A stretch of DNA of 42,317 nucleotides from Acidobacteriota bacterium (lineage in GTDB: Bacteria > Acidobacteriota > Terriglobia > Terriglobales > Acidobacteriaceae), in assembly GCA_021791875.1 (NCBI GenBank), contig JAJYVU010000027.1:1-42317 (forward strand), in the 5' to 3' direction. The notes under the pieces are model-generated. The model saw nothing but the letters and a program-made list of their open reading frames with translations. It was not told where the DNA came from and ran no database searches. This document shows positions 33,065 through 42,294 of the stretch, piece by piece (within the stretch, counting starts at the first letter, position 1; every line of letters starts with the position of its first letter). The translations under genes and the position numbers were made by a program.

Positions 33065-34063
33065 CTAGGATGCGGGCAGGGCGCGCTCGTGGGCGCGCAG
33101 TTCGGCGACGATTTCGGCCGCGGCGGCGCGGGCGTCGTCGGAGCGGTCAGGCGGGAAGGAGATGGCTCCGACACGGGCGTGTCCACCGCCGCCGTAGCGT
33201 TCGCAGATAGTGGCAAGATTGACCATTTCTTCCGGCTTGCGGCGGGTCCAGGGATTGGAGCCGACGGAGACCTTGGTGCGGAAGCTGGATTTCGACAGGC
33301 CTATGGAGTAAGTGGCCGAGGGGTGCAGGTAGTAAGGGATGAACTTGTTGTATCCCTCGAGCTGGCGGTCGGTGATGTCGAAGTAGATGGTGCCGTCCCG
33401 CATTTCGGAGCGGTTGCGGATGAGGGTGAGCGACTCTTCATGGCGAGTGAGCAGCGGCGGCAGGAGTTCGGCGACGAAGGGCTGCTGGAGAACTGCGGCC
33501 AGAGACATTTGCGTGAGCAGTGGAATGAGCCGGGGCACGAAGGCGGGGTCCTGCGTGGATTCGATGACGAGGGTGAGTTTCATGGCGGGGGCGGCCATTT
33601 CGACGGCAGCCTCGGGGCTCTCGTAGAGCGCGCCGTCGACAACATCGGCCCAATGGACGAGTTCCGCTACGGGCTCGACGTTCATGCCGAATTTAGTGGC
33701 TGCGATGTGCGCGAGGAAGCTGGTGCAGGAGGTGAAATTGGGGTCGTAGAAACGGCGGTTGGCATAGCGTCCGTCGGCCATGCCGGCGAGGTAGTCCTGA
33801 TTATCCTCGGGCGTGAGGAAGGCGCTGAGGTGGTGATCGAACCACCAGGTGATTTTGGGTGAGGCGGAGTATTTGAAGTCGACGATGGCGTTTTCGTCGC
33901 CGGTGAAGTCGGCCTCATTAAAGAGCGCGCCGGCGCGGTGAACCAGGCCCATGAATTCGTACTGAGCGTTGGGCGTGATGCACTCGCGGTGAAAGCGGCT
34001 GAAGAGGGACGCGGAGCAGGCCCCATCGAAGCACTTGTCGTGGTAGAAAACGCGGACTTTCAA
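33065..34063 (-). CDS. DHH/DHHA1-family phosphoesterase
   Basis: 332 residues if started at the TTG (34063-34061), which follows AGGAG at a 9-nt spacing and places KVRVFYHDKCFDGAC at the N-terminus, as expected for the family. A 24-codon upstream extension to an ATG at 34135 lacks this support. Metal motifs: HDKCFDG (8-14), IVDFKYS (60-66) and FDHH (75-78); the DHHA1 nucleic-acid/nucleotide site is GGGGHARVGA near the end. Relatives hydrolyse short oligonucleotides, pAp or cyclic dinucleotide products. First gene of the minus-strand glycosyltransferase operon, an odd pairing, and divergent from the HAD gene. Confidence 0.87.
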   Translation of the reverse strand: MKVRVFYHDKCFDGACSASLFSRFHRECITPNAQYEFMGLVHRAGALFNEADFTGDENAIVDFKYSASPKITWWFDHHLSAFLTPEDNQDYLAGMADGRYANRRFYDPNFTSCTSFLAHIAATKFGMNVEPVAELVHWADVVDGALYESPEAAVEMAAPAMKLTLVIESTQDPAFVPRLIPLLTQMSLAAVLQQPFVAELLPPLLTRHEESLTLIRNRSEMRDGTIYFDITDRQLEGYNKFIPYYLHPSATYSIGLSKSSFRTKVSVGSNPWTRRKPEEMVNLATICERYGGGGHARVGAISFPPDRSDDARAAAAEIVAELRAHERALPAS

Positions 34064-34200
34064 CGCTGGCAACTCCTGTGAATGAACAAATCCCGCAGAA
34101 TTGTCTAGGATTGCGTGAAGGGTCCGGCGTGTCAAGCGGTGGCGGGCGGATGTTGTGGGTGTCGTAGTCTGATGACAGGGAATTTCTTGAGGAGTCTGGA

Positions 34201-34812
34201 TTGGCGACGATGTTATTTGAGCCGCTGGTGATTCCGGCTAAGCCGTACCGCGCGTATCTTTTTGATCTGGATGGAACGGTGGCCGATTCGATGCCGCTGC
34301 ACTGGATTTCGTGGCGGCGGGCGGTGGAGGAGCATGGCGGGCATTTTCCTTTGCACCTCTTTTACGACTGGGGCGGGATGCCGCTGGTGAAGAGCGTGGA
34401 GCTGCTGAACGAGCGGTTCGGGTACAGGATGTCAGCGCCGGAGGTGGTGCTGCGCAAGGAGCAGCTTTACTACGAACTGCTGCCGGAGCTGAAGCCGATC
34501 CCGGCGGTGCTGGCGCACGTGGAGGCGCAGCATGGGCGGATTCCGCTGGCGATTGTGTCGGGGTCGCCGCGTGCGGGGATTCATCGGTCGCTGACGCAGC
34601 TGGGCCTGCTGGACCGCTTTGATGTGCTGGTGGGATCGGAGGACTACAAGCACGGGAAGCCGGATCCGGAACCGTTTTTGACGGCGGCAGGGCGACTGGG
34701 CGTGGCGCCGGAGCACTGCCTGGTGTTTGAGGATGCGGACCCCGGGATTGCGGCGGCGACGGCGGCGGGGATGGATTGGGTACGTGTTCCGGTGCAGAGA
34801 GTAACGGAGTAG
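34201..34812 (+). CDS. HAD-superfamily phosphatase (beta-phosphoglucomutase-like)
   Basis: 203 residues from a TTG at 34201, favoured by GAGGAG 6 nt upstream; an ATG at 34210 is the alternative. HAD motif I is FDLDGTVADS (nucleophile D22, D24), motif II IVSGSPR, motif III Lys in YKHGKPDPEPF, motif IV FEDADPGIAAA. The cap domain lies between about 30 and 95. HAD subfamily IA proteins of this type act on sugar phosphates or similar small molecules. It lies 61 nt ahead of the acylase gene on the same strand. Confidence 0.9.
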   Translation: MATMLFEPLVIPAKPYRAYLFDLDGTVADSMPLHWISWRRAVEEHGGHFPLHLFYDWGGMPLVKSVELLNERFGYRMSAPEVVLRKEQLYYELLPELKPIPAVLAHVEAQHGRIPLAIVSGSPRAGIHRSLTQLGLLDRFDVLVGSEDYKHGKPDPEPFLTAAGRLGVAPEHCLVFEDADPGIAAATAAGMDWVRVPVQRVTE

Positions 34813-34873
34813 AGCGGGCGAATATTCAAAGGCGGCGAACCTGCGGCTGCGCGGATGAGAGAATGGCTGCGTT

Positions 34874-37333
34874 ATGGCTGTTGCCTCTTCTGTCTCCGCA
34901 AAAGGAAAGCGCCGCCGGGTGCTTCGTATTGTCGTGTTGAGCCTGGCGGCGCTGATAGTGATTGACGCGATTGGCGCGTTGGGCGCGGCGTGGTGGATTC
35001 GCCATGATATGTATGCCACGCTGCCGCAGATTCAGGGCAGCATTCACGTGCCCGGGTTGAAGGCGCCGGTGACGGTACGGCGCGATCAGCACGGGATTCC
35101 TCACATTCAGGCTTCGAACATGGACGACCTGCTGTTTGCGCAGGGCTACGTGACGGCGCAAGACCGGCTGTGGGAGATGGACGTGGCACGGCGCTTCGCC
35201 GAAGGAGACGTGGCGCAGATCTTTGGCACGGCGGCTGTTCCGCATGACAAGCTGCAGCGCCTGCTGCTGATGCTGCAGACGGCGCAGCGGATTGCAGCAA
35301 CGATGAGCCCCAGGGAACAGCGTTACTTTGCCGATTATGCGCGCGGCGTGAATGCATACATCCAAAGCCACAAAGACAATTTGCCGACGCCGTTTCGGGT
35401 GCTGATGTACAAGCCGCAGCCCTGGACGACGGTGGACTCGGTGGCGATTGGGCTGAGCATGGTGCAGCGCCTGGATACCTTCTGGCCGGATAAGCTGGCG
35501 CGCGGAGAAGTGACGGCGAAGATTGGGCCGGAGCTGGCGGCGTATCTGTATCCGACTGGTTCGAAATGGGATCATCCGCCGATCCAGAAGATGCCGCGGG
35601 GCGTGATGCCGGAGGGTGGAAAGGCTGGCGCGGCGAAGCGCGGCAAGCTGCAGACCGTCGCCCAGGTGACGCCGGCGGTGTTGGGGGGAGAGTTCCGCGA
35701 CATGCAGCGGCTGCGGGCGATTGATGGACGGCCGGTTTGCCGGGGCTGTATCCCGGGATCGAACGAGTGGGTGGTTTCCGGGGCGCACACGGCGAGCGGC
35801 ATGCCGATGCTGTCGAATGACATGCACCTGGATCATCAGATTCCGGATATCTGGTACGAGGCTGACCTGGAAGCGGGGGGATTTCATGCGGCGGGGGTGA
35901 CGATTCCGGGTGTGCCGTTCATTGTTGCCGGGCACAACGATCACGTTGCGTGGGGATTCACGGCGCTTTACGGCGACACGCAGGATCTGTACGTGGAGCA
36001 CCTGAACGGCAAGGGCGAGTACCAGACGGCGAGTGGATGGAAGCCGCTGAAGGAGCTGCATGAGGTGATTCCGGTGCGGGGCGGCAAGGGTGTGCGGCTG
36101 ACGGTGAAGATTACGGATCACGGGCCGATTTTGAATCCGATTTTGCGGCACATGCACCAGACATTGGCCTTGCAGTGGAATGCCTACGACGCGAGCGCGG
36201 ACCGGTTGCCGCTGTATGCGCTGGATTCGGCGTCGGACTGGAAGAGCTTTCTGGCGGTGCTGAGGCATTGGTGGGCGCCGACGCTCAATGTGGTGTATGC
36301 GGATGACAAGGGGAATATCGGGTACCACGCGGCGGGGTACATTCCGTACCGGCCGCATGGGCTGATGGGCGTGCCGATTACGAATGCCAGCGAGCATGAG
36401 TGGCAGGGATTCATTCCTTTTGACAAGCTGCCGTGGGCGTACAACCCGCCGGATGGGGTGCTGGCGACGGCGAATTCGCGAGTGACGCCGGATGGCGATC
36501 CGTGGCCGATTACGCTGGAGTGGGCCGCGCCATACCGGAACCAGCGGATCTGGAAGACGCTGAGCGGGCGCACGGGGCTGACGCCGGCGGAGATGCTGGC
36601 GTTGCAGACGAGCGTGTATTCCGGGGTGGACAAGGAAATTGCACAGCGGCTGGCGTATGCGATCGACCATGCCGACCATGCGGGGAAGCGGCTGCGGCAG
36701 GCGGCGGAGCTTTTGCATGCATGGAATGGTGAGCTTGGGATTAATTCGGCGGCGGCGAGCATTGTGGTGCAGGCGAAGGCGGCTTTCTGGCCGATGGTGC
36801 TGAAGCCAAAGCTGGGCAAGGAATGGAGGATGTACAGCTGGGCCGAGAGCGCGTATGTGCAGGAAGAGATGATCATGAACGAGCCCGCAGAGTGGCTGCC
36901 GAGGAAGTATGCGAACTGGAATGATTTTCTGGCGGCGGTGGTGCGGCGGGGGCTGAAGGATGGGCATGCTCCGGAGGACCTGGCGAAATGGCGCTATGGA
37001 TCATGGCATGTGCTTCAGGTGGAGCATCCACTGTGGGGATTGCTGCCGTGGTTCAAGAGCTGGACTGGCGTGGGACCACTACCGCAGTCGGGGGACAAGA
37101 CGACGGTGAAGCAGGTGGGACGGAGCTTTGGGCCTTCGCAGCGATTTACGATCGACTGGGCGCATCCGGACCGGGCTACGGAGAATATTTTTATGGGCGA
37201 GTCGGGGAATCCGGTGAGCCCGTGGTATAGGGACCAGTTTCCGTACTGGTATCAAGGCAAGACGTTTGTGCTGCCCTATGGAAATACAGAGGTGGCCCGG
37301 AATACGACGCACACGCTGCGGCTGGTGCCATGA
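34874..37333 (+). CDS. Penicillin-acylase-family (S45) Ntn hydrolase
   Basis: 819 residues. An N-terminal membrane anchor/signal (about 18-41, after KGKRRR) exports the proenzyme. The alpha part begins near VTVRRDQHGIPHIQA and AQGYVTAQDRLWEMD. The autocatalytic site is PG-S-NEWVVSG, with the future beta-chain nucleophile S296; LSNDMHLDHQIPDIWYE and GHNDHVAWGFT are typical of the beta chain. Family members cleave amides (penicillins, N-acyl-homoserine lactones, aculeacin-like lipopeptides); the native substrate cannot be chosen from sequence. Length fits a complete precursor. The gene ends 61 nt before the prenyl synthase ATG. Confidence 0.92.
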   Translation: MAVASSVSAKGKRRRVLRIVVLSLAALIVIDAIGALGAAWWIRHDMYATLPQIQGSIHVPGLKAPVTVRRDQHGIPHIQASNMDDLLFAQGYVTAQDRLWEMDVARRFAEGDVAQIFGTAAVPHDKLQRLLLMLQTAQRIAATMSPREQRYFADYARGVNAYIQSHKDNLPTPFRVLMYKPQPWTTVDSVAIGLSMVQRLDTFWPDKLARGEVTAKIGPELAAYLYPTGSKWDHPPIQKMPRGVMPEGGKAGAAKRGKLQTVAQVTPAVLGGEFRDMQRLRAIDGRPVCRGCIPGSNEWVVSGAHTASGMPMLSNDMHLDHQIPDIWYEADLEAGGFHAAGVTIPGVPFIVAGHNDHVAWGFTALYGDTQDLYVEHLNGKGEYQTASGWKPLKELHEVIPVRGGKGVRLTVKITDHGPILNPILRHMHQTLALQWNAYDASADRLPLYALDSASDWKSFLAVLRHWWAPTLNVVYADDKGNIGYHAAGYIPYRPHGLMGVPITNASEHEWQGFIPFDKLPWAYNPPDGVLATANSRVTPDGDPWPITLEWAAPYRNQRIWKTLSGRTGLTPAEMLALQTSVYSGVDKEIAQRLAYAIDHADHAGKRLRQAAELLHAWNGELGINSAAASIVVQAKAAFWPMVLKPKLGKEWRMYSWAESAYVQEEMIMNEPAEWLPRKYANWNDFLAAVVRRGLKDGHAPEDLAKWRYGSWHVLQVEHPLWGLLPWFKSWTGVGPLPQSGDKTTVKQVGRSFGPSQRFTIDWAHPDRATENIFMGESGNPVSPWYRDQFPYWYQGKTFVLPYGNTEVARNTTHTLRLVP

Positions 37334-37394
37334 GCGCCGAAAGTGGCCCGTCGCCGATTTCAGGGCCGGGCATCAGGTATCATGACTTTTGAAA

Positions 37395-38306
37395 ATGTCA
37401 GCGATCGTTGATGTTACCGAAATTCGTCGCAATGGGGTGGAAATCACCGATGCCGCACTGGAACGGCTGATTCCCGCCGCGGAGGTGGTTCCGTCTTCCA
37501 TTCACCGGGCAATGCGCCACAGCGTGTTTGCCGGGGGCAAGCGGCTGCGGCCGATTCTGGCGATGGAGGCTGCGCGGACGATTCGCGGGGCGCGCGGCCA
37601 GGATGGGCTGCCGGAAGGAATTGAGGAACTGGGTGCGGCGATCGAGATGCTGCATACCTACTCGCTGATTCATGATGATTTGCCTGCGCTGGACAACGAT
37701 GATTTGCGGCGGGGTAAGCCGACCTGCCACGTGGCGTACGGTGAGGCGATTGCGATCTTGGCCGGGGATGCGCTGCAGACGCAGGCCTACGAAGTGCTGG
37801 CTGGTCTGAAGTGCCCGGCGGCGGCGACGGTGCAGATCATCCGGCTGATTGCCGAGGCGACGGGCACGGTGGAAGGCATGATTGGCGGGCAGGTGCTGGA
37901 TCTGGAAGGGGAAGGCACAAAGCCGACGCCGGACTCAGTGGATGCGATTCACAGGGCCAAGACGGGCGCGCTGATCCGAGTGAGCATTGTGACGGGCGGC
38001 ATCTATGCCGGGGCCACGGCGGAGGATGTGGAGCGGCTGACGACGTTCGGGCGCAAGGCGGGACTGGCGTTCCAGATAGTGGACGACATCCTGGATGTGA
38101 CGCAGGATTCTGAGCACCTGGGCAAGACTGCGGGCAAGGATCTGGCGACGGACAAGGCGACGTGGCCGGCGGTGTTTGGGATCGAGGCCTCGCGGAACGA
38201 CGCGGCCCGGCTGATTCGGGAGGCGTTTGCGGCGCTGGAGCCCTATGGGCAAGCGGCCGAAGGGCTGCGGATGGTGGCCCGTTACCTGGTGGAACGGACT
38301 CACTGA
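37395..38306 (+). CDS. ispA: Polyprenyl (farnesyl-type) diphosphate synthase
   Basis: 303 residues from the ATG at 37395; a TTG two codons upstream is less likely. First Asp-rich motif LIHDDLPALDNDDLRRG (DDX4D, the bacterial farnesyl-diphosphate-synthase type), GGKRLRP for diphosphate binding, second motif DDILDVTQD, and the terminal GKD. It condenses dimethylallyl or geranyl diphosphate with isopentenyl diphosphate. C15 versus C20 product cannot be fixed by eye. A hairpin follows its stop. Confidence 0.93.
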   Translation: MSAIVDVTEIRRNGVEITDAALERLIPAAEVVPSSIHRAMRHSVFAGGKRLRPILAMEAARTIRGARGQDGLPEGIEELGAAIEMLHTYSLIHDDLPALDNDDLRRGKPTCHVAYGEAIAILAGDALQTQAYEVLAGLKCPAAATVQIIRLIAEATGTVEGMIGGQVLDLEGEGTKPTPDSVDAIHRAKTGALIRVSIVTGGIYAGATAEDVERLTTFGRKAGLAFQIVDDILDVTQDSEHLGKTAGKDLATDKATWPAVFGIEASRNDAARLIREAFAALEPYGQAAEGLRMVARYLVERTH

Positions 38307-38307
38307 G

Positions 38308-38324
38308 AACGGTGCGGCACCGTT
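38308..38324 (+). terminator. Hairpin directly after ispA
   Basis: AACGGTG / CACCGTT stem (7 bp) with a CGG loop, starting 1 nt after the stop and ending in TTT (38323-38325). A second 6-bp hairpin GCACGG-GCTG-CCGTGC follows at 38358-38373. Confidence 0.5.
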
Positions 38325-38423
38325 TCGAGGCCGGGGCGCGGGAGTTTCCGCTGCATGGCACGGGCTGCCGTGCGATATGTGACAAGGCTTTCCGGCGTAG
38401 GCTATAAAAAAGAGTTGCCTGTT

Positions 38424-38452
38424 TTGACTCGTCGATGTGCGAGCAGGATAAC
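38424..38452 (+). promoter_or_regulatory. Candidate sigma-70 promoter of citrate synthase
   Basis: TTGACT (38424-38429) and GATAAC (38447-38452) with the ideal 17-nt spacer. Transcription would start about 100 nt before the citrate synthase ATG. Confidence 0.45.
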
Positions 38453-38556
38453 GTGTGCCTTTGTTCGATGGGCATTGGAAATTCAGAGGGAGCAATGTGG
38501 GAGCCCCCGCCCGCTGGCGCCCGTCTAAATAGATTTGAGAGGAGTAGAGGAGACGT

Positions 38557-39690
38557 ATGTCGACTGCTGTAGCAAGTAAAGGACTGGAAGGAATTGTTGC
38601 TGCCAACTCAGGCATTTGCTGGATCGACGGAGATGCAGGGGTGCTGGCGTATCGCGGTATCGACATTCACGATCTCGCTACCCACTCAAACTTTGAGGAG
38701 ACCACCTACCTGCTGTGGCACGGCAAGCTGCCTTCGAAGGAAGAGCTGGCTGCCTTCCGGCAGAAGCTGGCCGCGGCCCGCAAGATGGACCCGAAGATTT
38801 ACGATCTGCTGCGCTCCTTTCCGAAGAGCGGCACACCGATGCAGGCGTTGCGCACGGCGGTTTCGGCGCTGAGCTTTTACGATCCCGACGAGAAGGCTGT
38901 CGATCACGATTCGAATGTGCGGAAGTCGTTTGACCTGACGGCGCAGATTGCGATGATCGTGGCGGCGTTTGACCGCATCCGCAAGGGCAAGGAGATTGTG
39001 GAGCCGGATCTTTCGCTTTCGCATGCCGGCAACTTTATCTACATGCTGACCGGCGAGAAGCCGAGCGAGACGGCGACCAAGGCGTTTGACATTGCGCTGA
39101 TTCTGCATGCGGACCATGAGCTGAATGCTTCCACGTTTGCGGCACGCGTGATTGCGGCGACGCTCTCAGATGTGCACTCGGCGATTACCGGGGCGATTGG
39201 CGCGCTGAAGGGACCGCTGCACGGCGGAGCGAATGAGAACGTGATGCGCATGCTGTTTGCGATCGACAAGAGCGGCGAGGATCCGGTGGAGCACGTGCGC
39301 AAGATGCTGGCTGAAAAGAAGAAGGTTTCCGGCTTCGGGCACCGCGTGTACCACACGGAGGATCCGCGCGCGACGCACCTGCGCCGCATGTCCGAGGATC
39401 TTGGACGGTCAGCAAACAACGCAAAGTGGTTTGAGATGTCGCGCAAGATCGAGCTGTTCATCAACGAGGAGAAGAAGCTCAACGCGAATGTGGACTTCTA
39501 CTCGGCTTCGACGTACACGACGCTGGGGATCGACATTGACCTGTTCACGCCGATTTTTGCGGTGAGCCGCATTGCGGGCTGGACGGCGCACGTGATCGAG
39601 CAACTGGACGACAACCGGCTGATTCGCCCGCGCGCGGAGTATATCGGACCGGTGTATCCAACGAAATACGTCCCGATGGCACAGCGTTAG
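38557..39690 (+). CDS. gltA: Citrate synthase
   Basis: 377 residues, the compact length of the CitZ/PrpC-like group. A GAGGAG ribosome site sits 4 nt before the ATG. Active-site segments: LHADHELNASTFAARV, GPLHGGANENV (His), SGFGHRVYHTEDPRA (His) and the catalytic-Asp region near YTTLGIDIDLFTPIFAVSR. It condenses acetyl-CoA and oxaloacetate at the start of the TCA cycle. 2-methylcitrate synthase is an alternative, but no propionate genes are nearby. Own promoter and terminator are likely. Confidence 0.94.
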   Translation: MSTAVASKGLEGIVAANSGICWIDGDAGVLAYRGIDIHDLATHSNFEETTYLLWHGKLPSKEELAAFRQKLAAARKMDPKIYDLLRSFPKSGTPMQALRTAVSALSFYDPDEKAVDHDSNVRKSFDLTAQIAMIVAAFDRIRKGKEIVEPDLSLSHAGNFIYMLTGEKPSETATKAFDIALILHADHELNASTFAARVIAATLSDVHSAITGAIGALKGPLHGGANENVMRMLFAIDKSGEDPVEHVRKMLAEKKKVSGFGHRVYHTEDPRATHLRRMSEDLGRSANNAKWFEMSRKIELFINEEKKLNANVDFYSASTYTTLGIDIDLFTPIFAVSRIAGWTAHVIEQLDDNRLIRPRAEYIGPVYPTKYVPMAQR

Positions 39691-39711
39691 GCGCAGTGAT
39701 GAAGGGCAGAG

Positions 39712-39735
39712 GGCGTCCCGGGCGGGGCGCCTTTT
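39712..39735 (+). terminator. Intrinsic terminator after citrate synthase
   Basis: GGCGTCCC / GGGGCGCC stem (8 bp with one T-G pair), GGGC loop, followed by TTTT; 21 nt after the stop. Confidence 0.7.
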
Positions 39736-39800
39736 GCGTTTGGAACGCGCGACGGGCAGTTTCTCCAAGAAGCGGCGTGAATCTACAATAGAGACAAGAC

Positions 39801-40961
39801 ATGCGACGGATATACATGGACGCGAATGCCACCACCCCGGTGCTGCCGGAGGTGCTGGAGGCGATGCGTCCGTGGTTTCTGGAGAGCTTTGGGAATGCAT
39901 CGTCGATTCACCAGCCGGGGCAGCGAGCGCGGGCGGCGGTAGAGCAGGCGCGGGCGCATGTGGCGAAGCTGCTGGGGTGCCGTCCTGCGGAGATTGTGTT
40001 TACTTCGGGCGGGACGGAGAGCGACAACGCCGCGCTGTTTGGGATGGTGCGGCCGGGCGACCATCTGATTACGAGTTCCATTGAGCATCACGCGGTGCTG
40101 CACGTAGCCGAGCGGCTGCGTGAGCGCGGTGTGGAAGTGACGTTTCTGCCGGTTTCGACGGAGGGTCTGGTGGATCCGCAGGATGTGGGGCGGGCTATCC
40201 AGCCGAACACGAAGCTGATCAGCGTGATGTACGCGAACAACGAGACGGGCGCGATTCAGCCGGTTGCGGAGATTGGGAAGATTGCGCGCGAGGCGGGGGT
40301 TCGCTTTCATACTGATGCGGTGCAGGCGGCGGGCAAGCTGCCGCTGGACGTAGAGACGCTGGGCGTGGATTTGCTGAGTATTTCCGGGCACAAGATGCAT
40401 GCGCCACAGGGGACGGGAGTTCTGTACATCCGCAAGGGGCTGCAGTTGGAGCCAATGATCTTCGGCGGATCGCATGAGCGGCAGCGCCGGGCCGGAACGG
40501 AGAATGTTCCGGGGATTGTCGGACTGGGCAAGGCGGCAGAGATTGCACTGGAGAATCTGCATTCCGGCGGGGTGGAGCGGCTGGCTGCGCTGCGCGACCG
40601 GCTGGAGCAGGGGATCGTGGCCGCGGTTCCGGGAGCAGGCGTGCACAGTGGGGCCGTGCCGCGGACGGCGAACACGAGCAGCATCTACTTTGACCACCTG
40701 GAAGGCGAGGCGCTGGTGATTGCGCTGGACCTGCGAGGGCTGGCTACGTCGGGCGGTTCGGCATGCATGTCCGGCGCGACCGATCCTTCGCATGTGCTTC
40801 TGGCGATGGGAGTTACGCCGAAGCATGCGCGCGCGAGCATTCGCTTCAGCCTGAGCAAGCTGAATACGGATGAAGATGTGGATGCAGCGCTGGAGATTGT
40901 CCCGGCAGCGGTGGAGCGGCTGAGGGAGCTTTCGCCGGTGAACGCGGGGACGCTGGGGTAA
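39801..40961 (+). CDS. iscS: Cysteine desulfurase (NifS/IscS family)
   Basis: 386 residues. MRRIYMDANATTPV start, PLP lysine K198 in SGHKMHAPQGTG, and the persulfide-forming Cys C322 in GGSACMSG. TSGGTESDNAALFG and SIEHHAVLH bind PLP. It removes sulfur from cysteine as an enzyme persulfide. mnmA follows 60 nt downstream, so at least one role is feeding sulfur to tRNA thiolation. No Fe-S scaffold gene is adjacent. The short extra loop after the active Cys suggests the NifS-like (group I) branch. Confidence 0.95.
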   Translation: MRRIYMDANATTPVLPEVLEAMRPWFLESFGNASSIHQPGQRARAAVEQARAHVAKLLGCRPAEIVFTSGGTESDNAALFGMVRPGDHLITSSIEHHAVLHVAERLRERGVEVTFLPVSTEGLVDPQDVGRAIQPNTKLISVMYANNETGAIQPVAEIGKIAREAGVRFHTDAVQAAGKLPLDVETLGVDLLSISGHKMHAPQGTGVLYIRKGLQLEPMIFGGSHERQRRAGTENVPGIVGLGKAAEIALENLHSGGVERLAALRDRLEQGIVAAVPGAGVHSGAVPRTANTSSIYFDHLEGEALVIALDLRGLATSGGSACMSGATDPSHVLLAMGVTPKHARASIRFSLSKLNTDEDVDAALEIVPAAVERLRELSPVNAGTLG

Positions 40962-41021
40962 ATTCGAGCCGTAAACTCCAAAATACGCAACTTCTGACAG
41001 CTTCCACGCATACTGATACAA

Positions 41022-42134
41022 GTGACATTCAATAACATCGTCGCAGTGGCCATGTCGGGCGGGGTGGATTCCTCGACCGTAGCAGCCATGCTGCGGGCAG
41101 AGGGCTATGAGCTGATCGGCCTGACGCTGCAGCTATGGAACCAGCGCCGTCTCGCCGGGCGTGAAGGCATGCCGGAGCAGGTGCAGGGGCGATGCTGCTC
41201 GATTGACGATGTCTATGACGCGCGGCGAGTGGCCGAGGCGATCGGGATCCCGTACTACCTGGTGAATGAGCAGGAGCGGTTTGAGTCGGACGTGGTGCGG
41301 CCGTTTGTGCGGGAGTACCTGGCGGGGCGGACGCCGATTCCGTGCTCGCTGTGCAACAACCATCTGAAATTTGACCAACTGCTGCTGAGGGCGCGGCAGT
41401 TTGGGGCCGATCGCATTGCGACGGGGCACTATGCGCGGAATGAGTATGATCCGGCGCGTGGCCGGTGGATTCTGAAGCGGCCCGCCGACCGGTCGAAGGA
41501 CCAGACGTACTTCCTGTTTGGGCTGACGCAGGAGCAGCTTTCGCGGACGCTGTTCCCGCTCGGCGGATATACGAAGCCCGAGGTGCGGGAGATTGCCGCA
41601 AAGCAGGGGCTGGCGCTGGCCGCGAAGCCGGATTCGCAGGAGATCTGCTTTATTCCCGGCGGGGATTACAAGCAGTTTATTGACGCGTACCTGGATGAGC
41701 AGGGCGAGGAGATGCCCGATACGGCGGGCGAAATGGTGACGGCGAGCGGCGAAGTGCTGGGCCGGCATGAGGGGATCCACAACTTTACCGTGGGGCAGCG
41801 CAAGGGGCTGGGCGTGAACTCGACGAACCCGCTGTATGTGTTGCAGATTGATCCGGCGGAGAATCGCGTGGTGGTGGGCGGCGGCGAGGAACTGGCGACG
41901 ACGACCTTTCGCGCACGGGAGCTGAACTGGATTACGATTCCTGAGTTGAAGGGCGAGATTCGAGCCGAGGTGAAGATCCGCCACCGGCATGAGCCGGCGG
42001 CGGCGGTGATTCGAGCAGTGGGCGAAGGTGAAGTGGAGATTGTGTTTGATGTGCCGCAGCGCGCCGTGACGCCTGGACAGTCGGCCGTGTTCTACAACGG
42101 CGATGAAGTGGCAGGCGGCGGCTGGATCGCGTGA
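41022..42134 (+). CDS. mnmA: tRNA-specific 2-thiouridylase MnmA
   Basis: 370 residues from a GTG at 41022. The PP-loop SGGVDSS (12-18) binds ATP. C111 in CSLCNNHLKF (with an extra C108) and C209 in QEICFIPG are the family's catalytic Cys pair. FTVGQRKGLG and the C-terminal beta-barrel complete the enzyme. It makes 2-thiouridine at the wobble position of Lys, Glu and Gln tRNAs using persulfide sulfur, presumably from the desulfurase upstream. Confidence 0.96.
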   Translation: MTFNNIVAVAMSGGVDSSTVAAMLRAEGYELIGLTLQLWNQRRLAGREGMPEQVQGRCCSIDDVYDARRVAEAIGIPYYLVNEQERFESDVVRPFVREYLAGRTPIPCSLCNNHLKFDQLLLRARQFGADRIATGHYARNEYDPARGRWILKRPADRSKDQTYFLFGLTQEQLSRTLFPLGGYTKPEVREIAAKQGLALAAKPDSQEICFIPGGDYKQFIDAYLDEQGEEMPDTAGEMVTASGEVLGRHEGIHNFTVGQRKGLGVNSTNPLYVLQIDPAENRVVVGGGEELATTTFRARELNWITIPELKGEIRAEVKIRHRHEPAAAVIRAVGEGEVEIVFDVPQRAVTPGQSAVFYNGDEVAGGGWIA

Positions 42135-42176
42135 GTGATTCCCTATACTCTCGATGGAAGTTCGTTTGCTGTTGCT

Positions 42177-42294
42177 TAGAGCATTTCCCCTATTACCGTG
42201 AACTTTCTGAATTCAACCAAGCGCAGCTTTTCTTAATGGAAAAGCTGCGTTGAGATTCTCTCTTCGGTCTATACCAATAGTGGAAATGCTCTAG
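42177..42294. mobile_element. MITE-like palindromic element with TA-bounded inverted repeats
   Basis: The left end TAGAGCATTTCCCCTATT (42177-42194) and right end AATAGTGGAAATGCTCTA (42277-42294) are inverted copies with 17 of 18 matches. Both outer ends are TA, as expected for IS630/Tc1-mariner target duplications. Inside lies a second palindrome, CGCAGCTTTT / AAAAGCTGCG (42222-42231 with 42241-42250). There is no coding capacity in about 118 bp. It sits 42 nt after the mnmA stop. Family assignment is inference from the TA ends. Confidence 0.65.

Noticed and set aside
32156..33862. 568-codon plus-strand frame across the glycosyltransferase and DHH genes
   Set aside because: It crosses two real minus-strand genes and their junction and has no recognisable domain.
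34826..36967. 713-codon minus-strand frame opposite the S45 acylase
   Set aside because: Very Arg/His/Pro-rich, antisense to the conserved acylase; an artefact of strand skew.
38354..38376. TGGCACGGGCTGCCGTGC as a possible sigma-54 promoter
   Set aside because: The -12 element TTGC is absent at the required spacing, and the sequence is better explained as a 6-bp hairpin after ispA.
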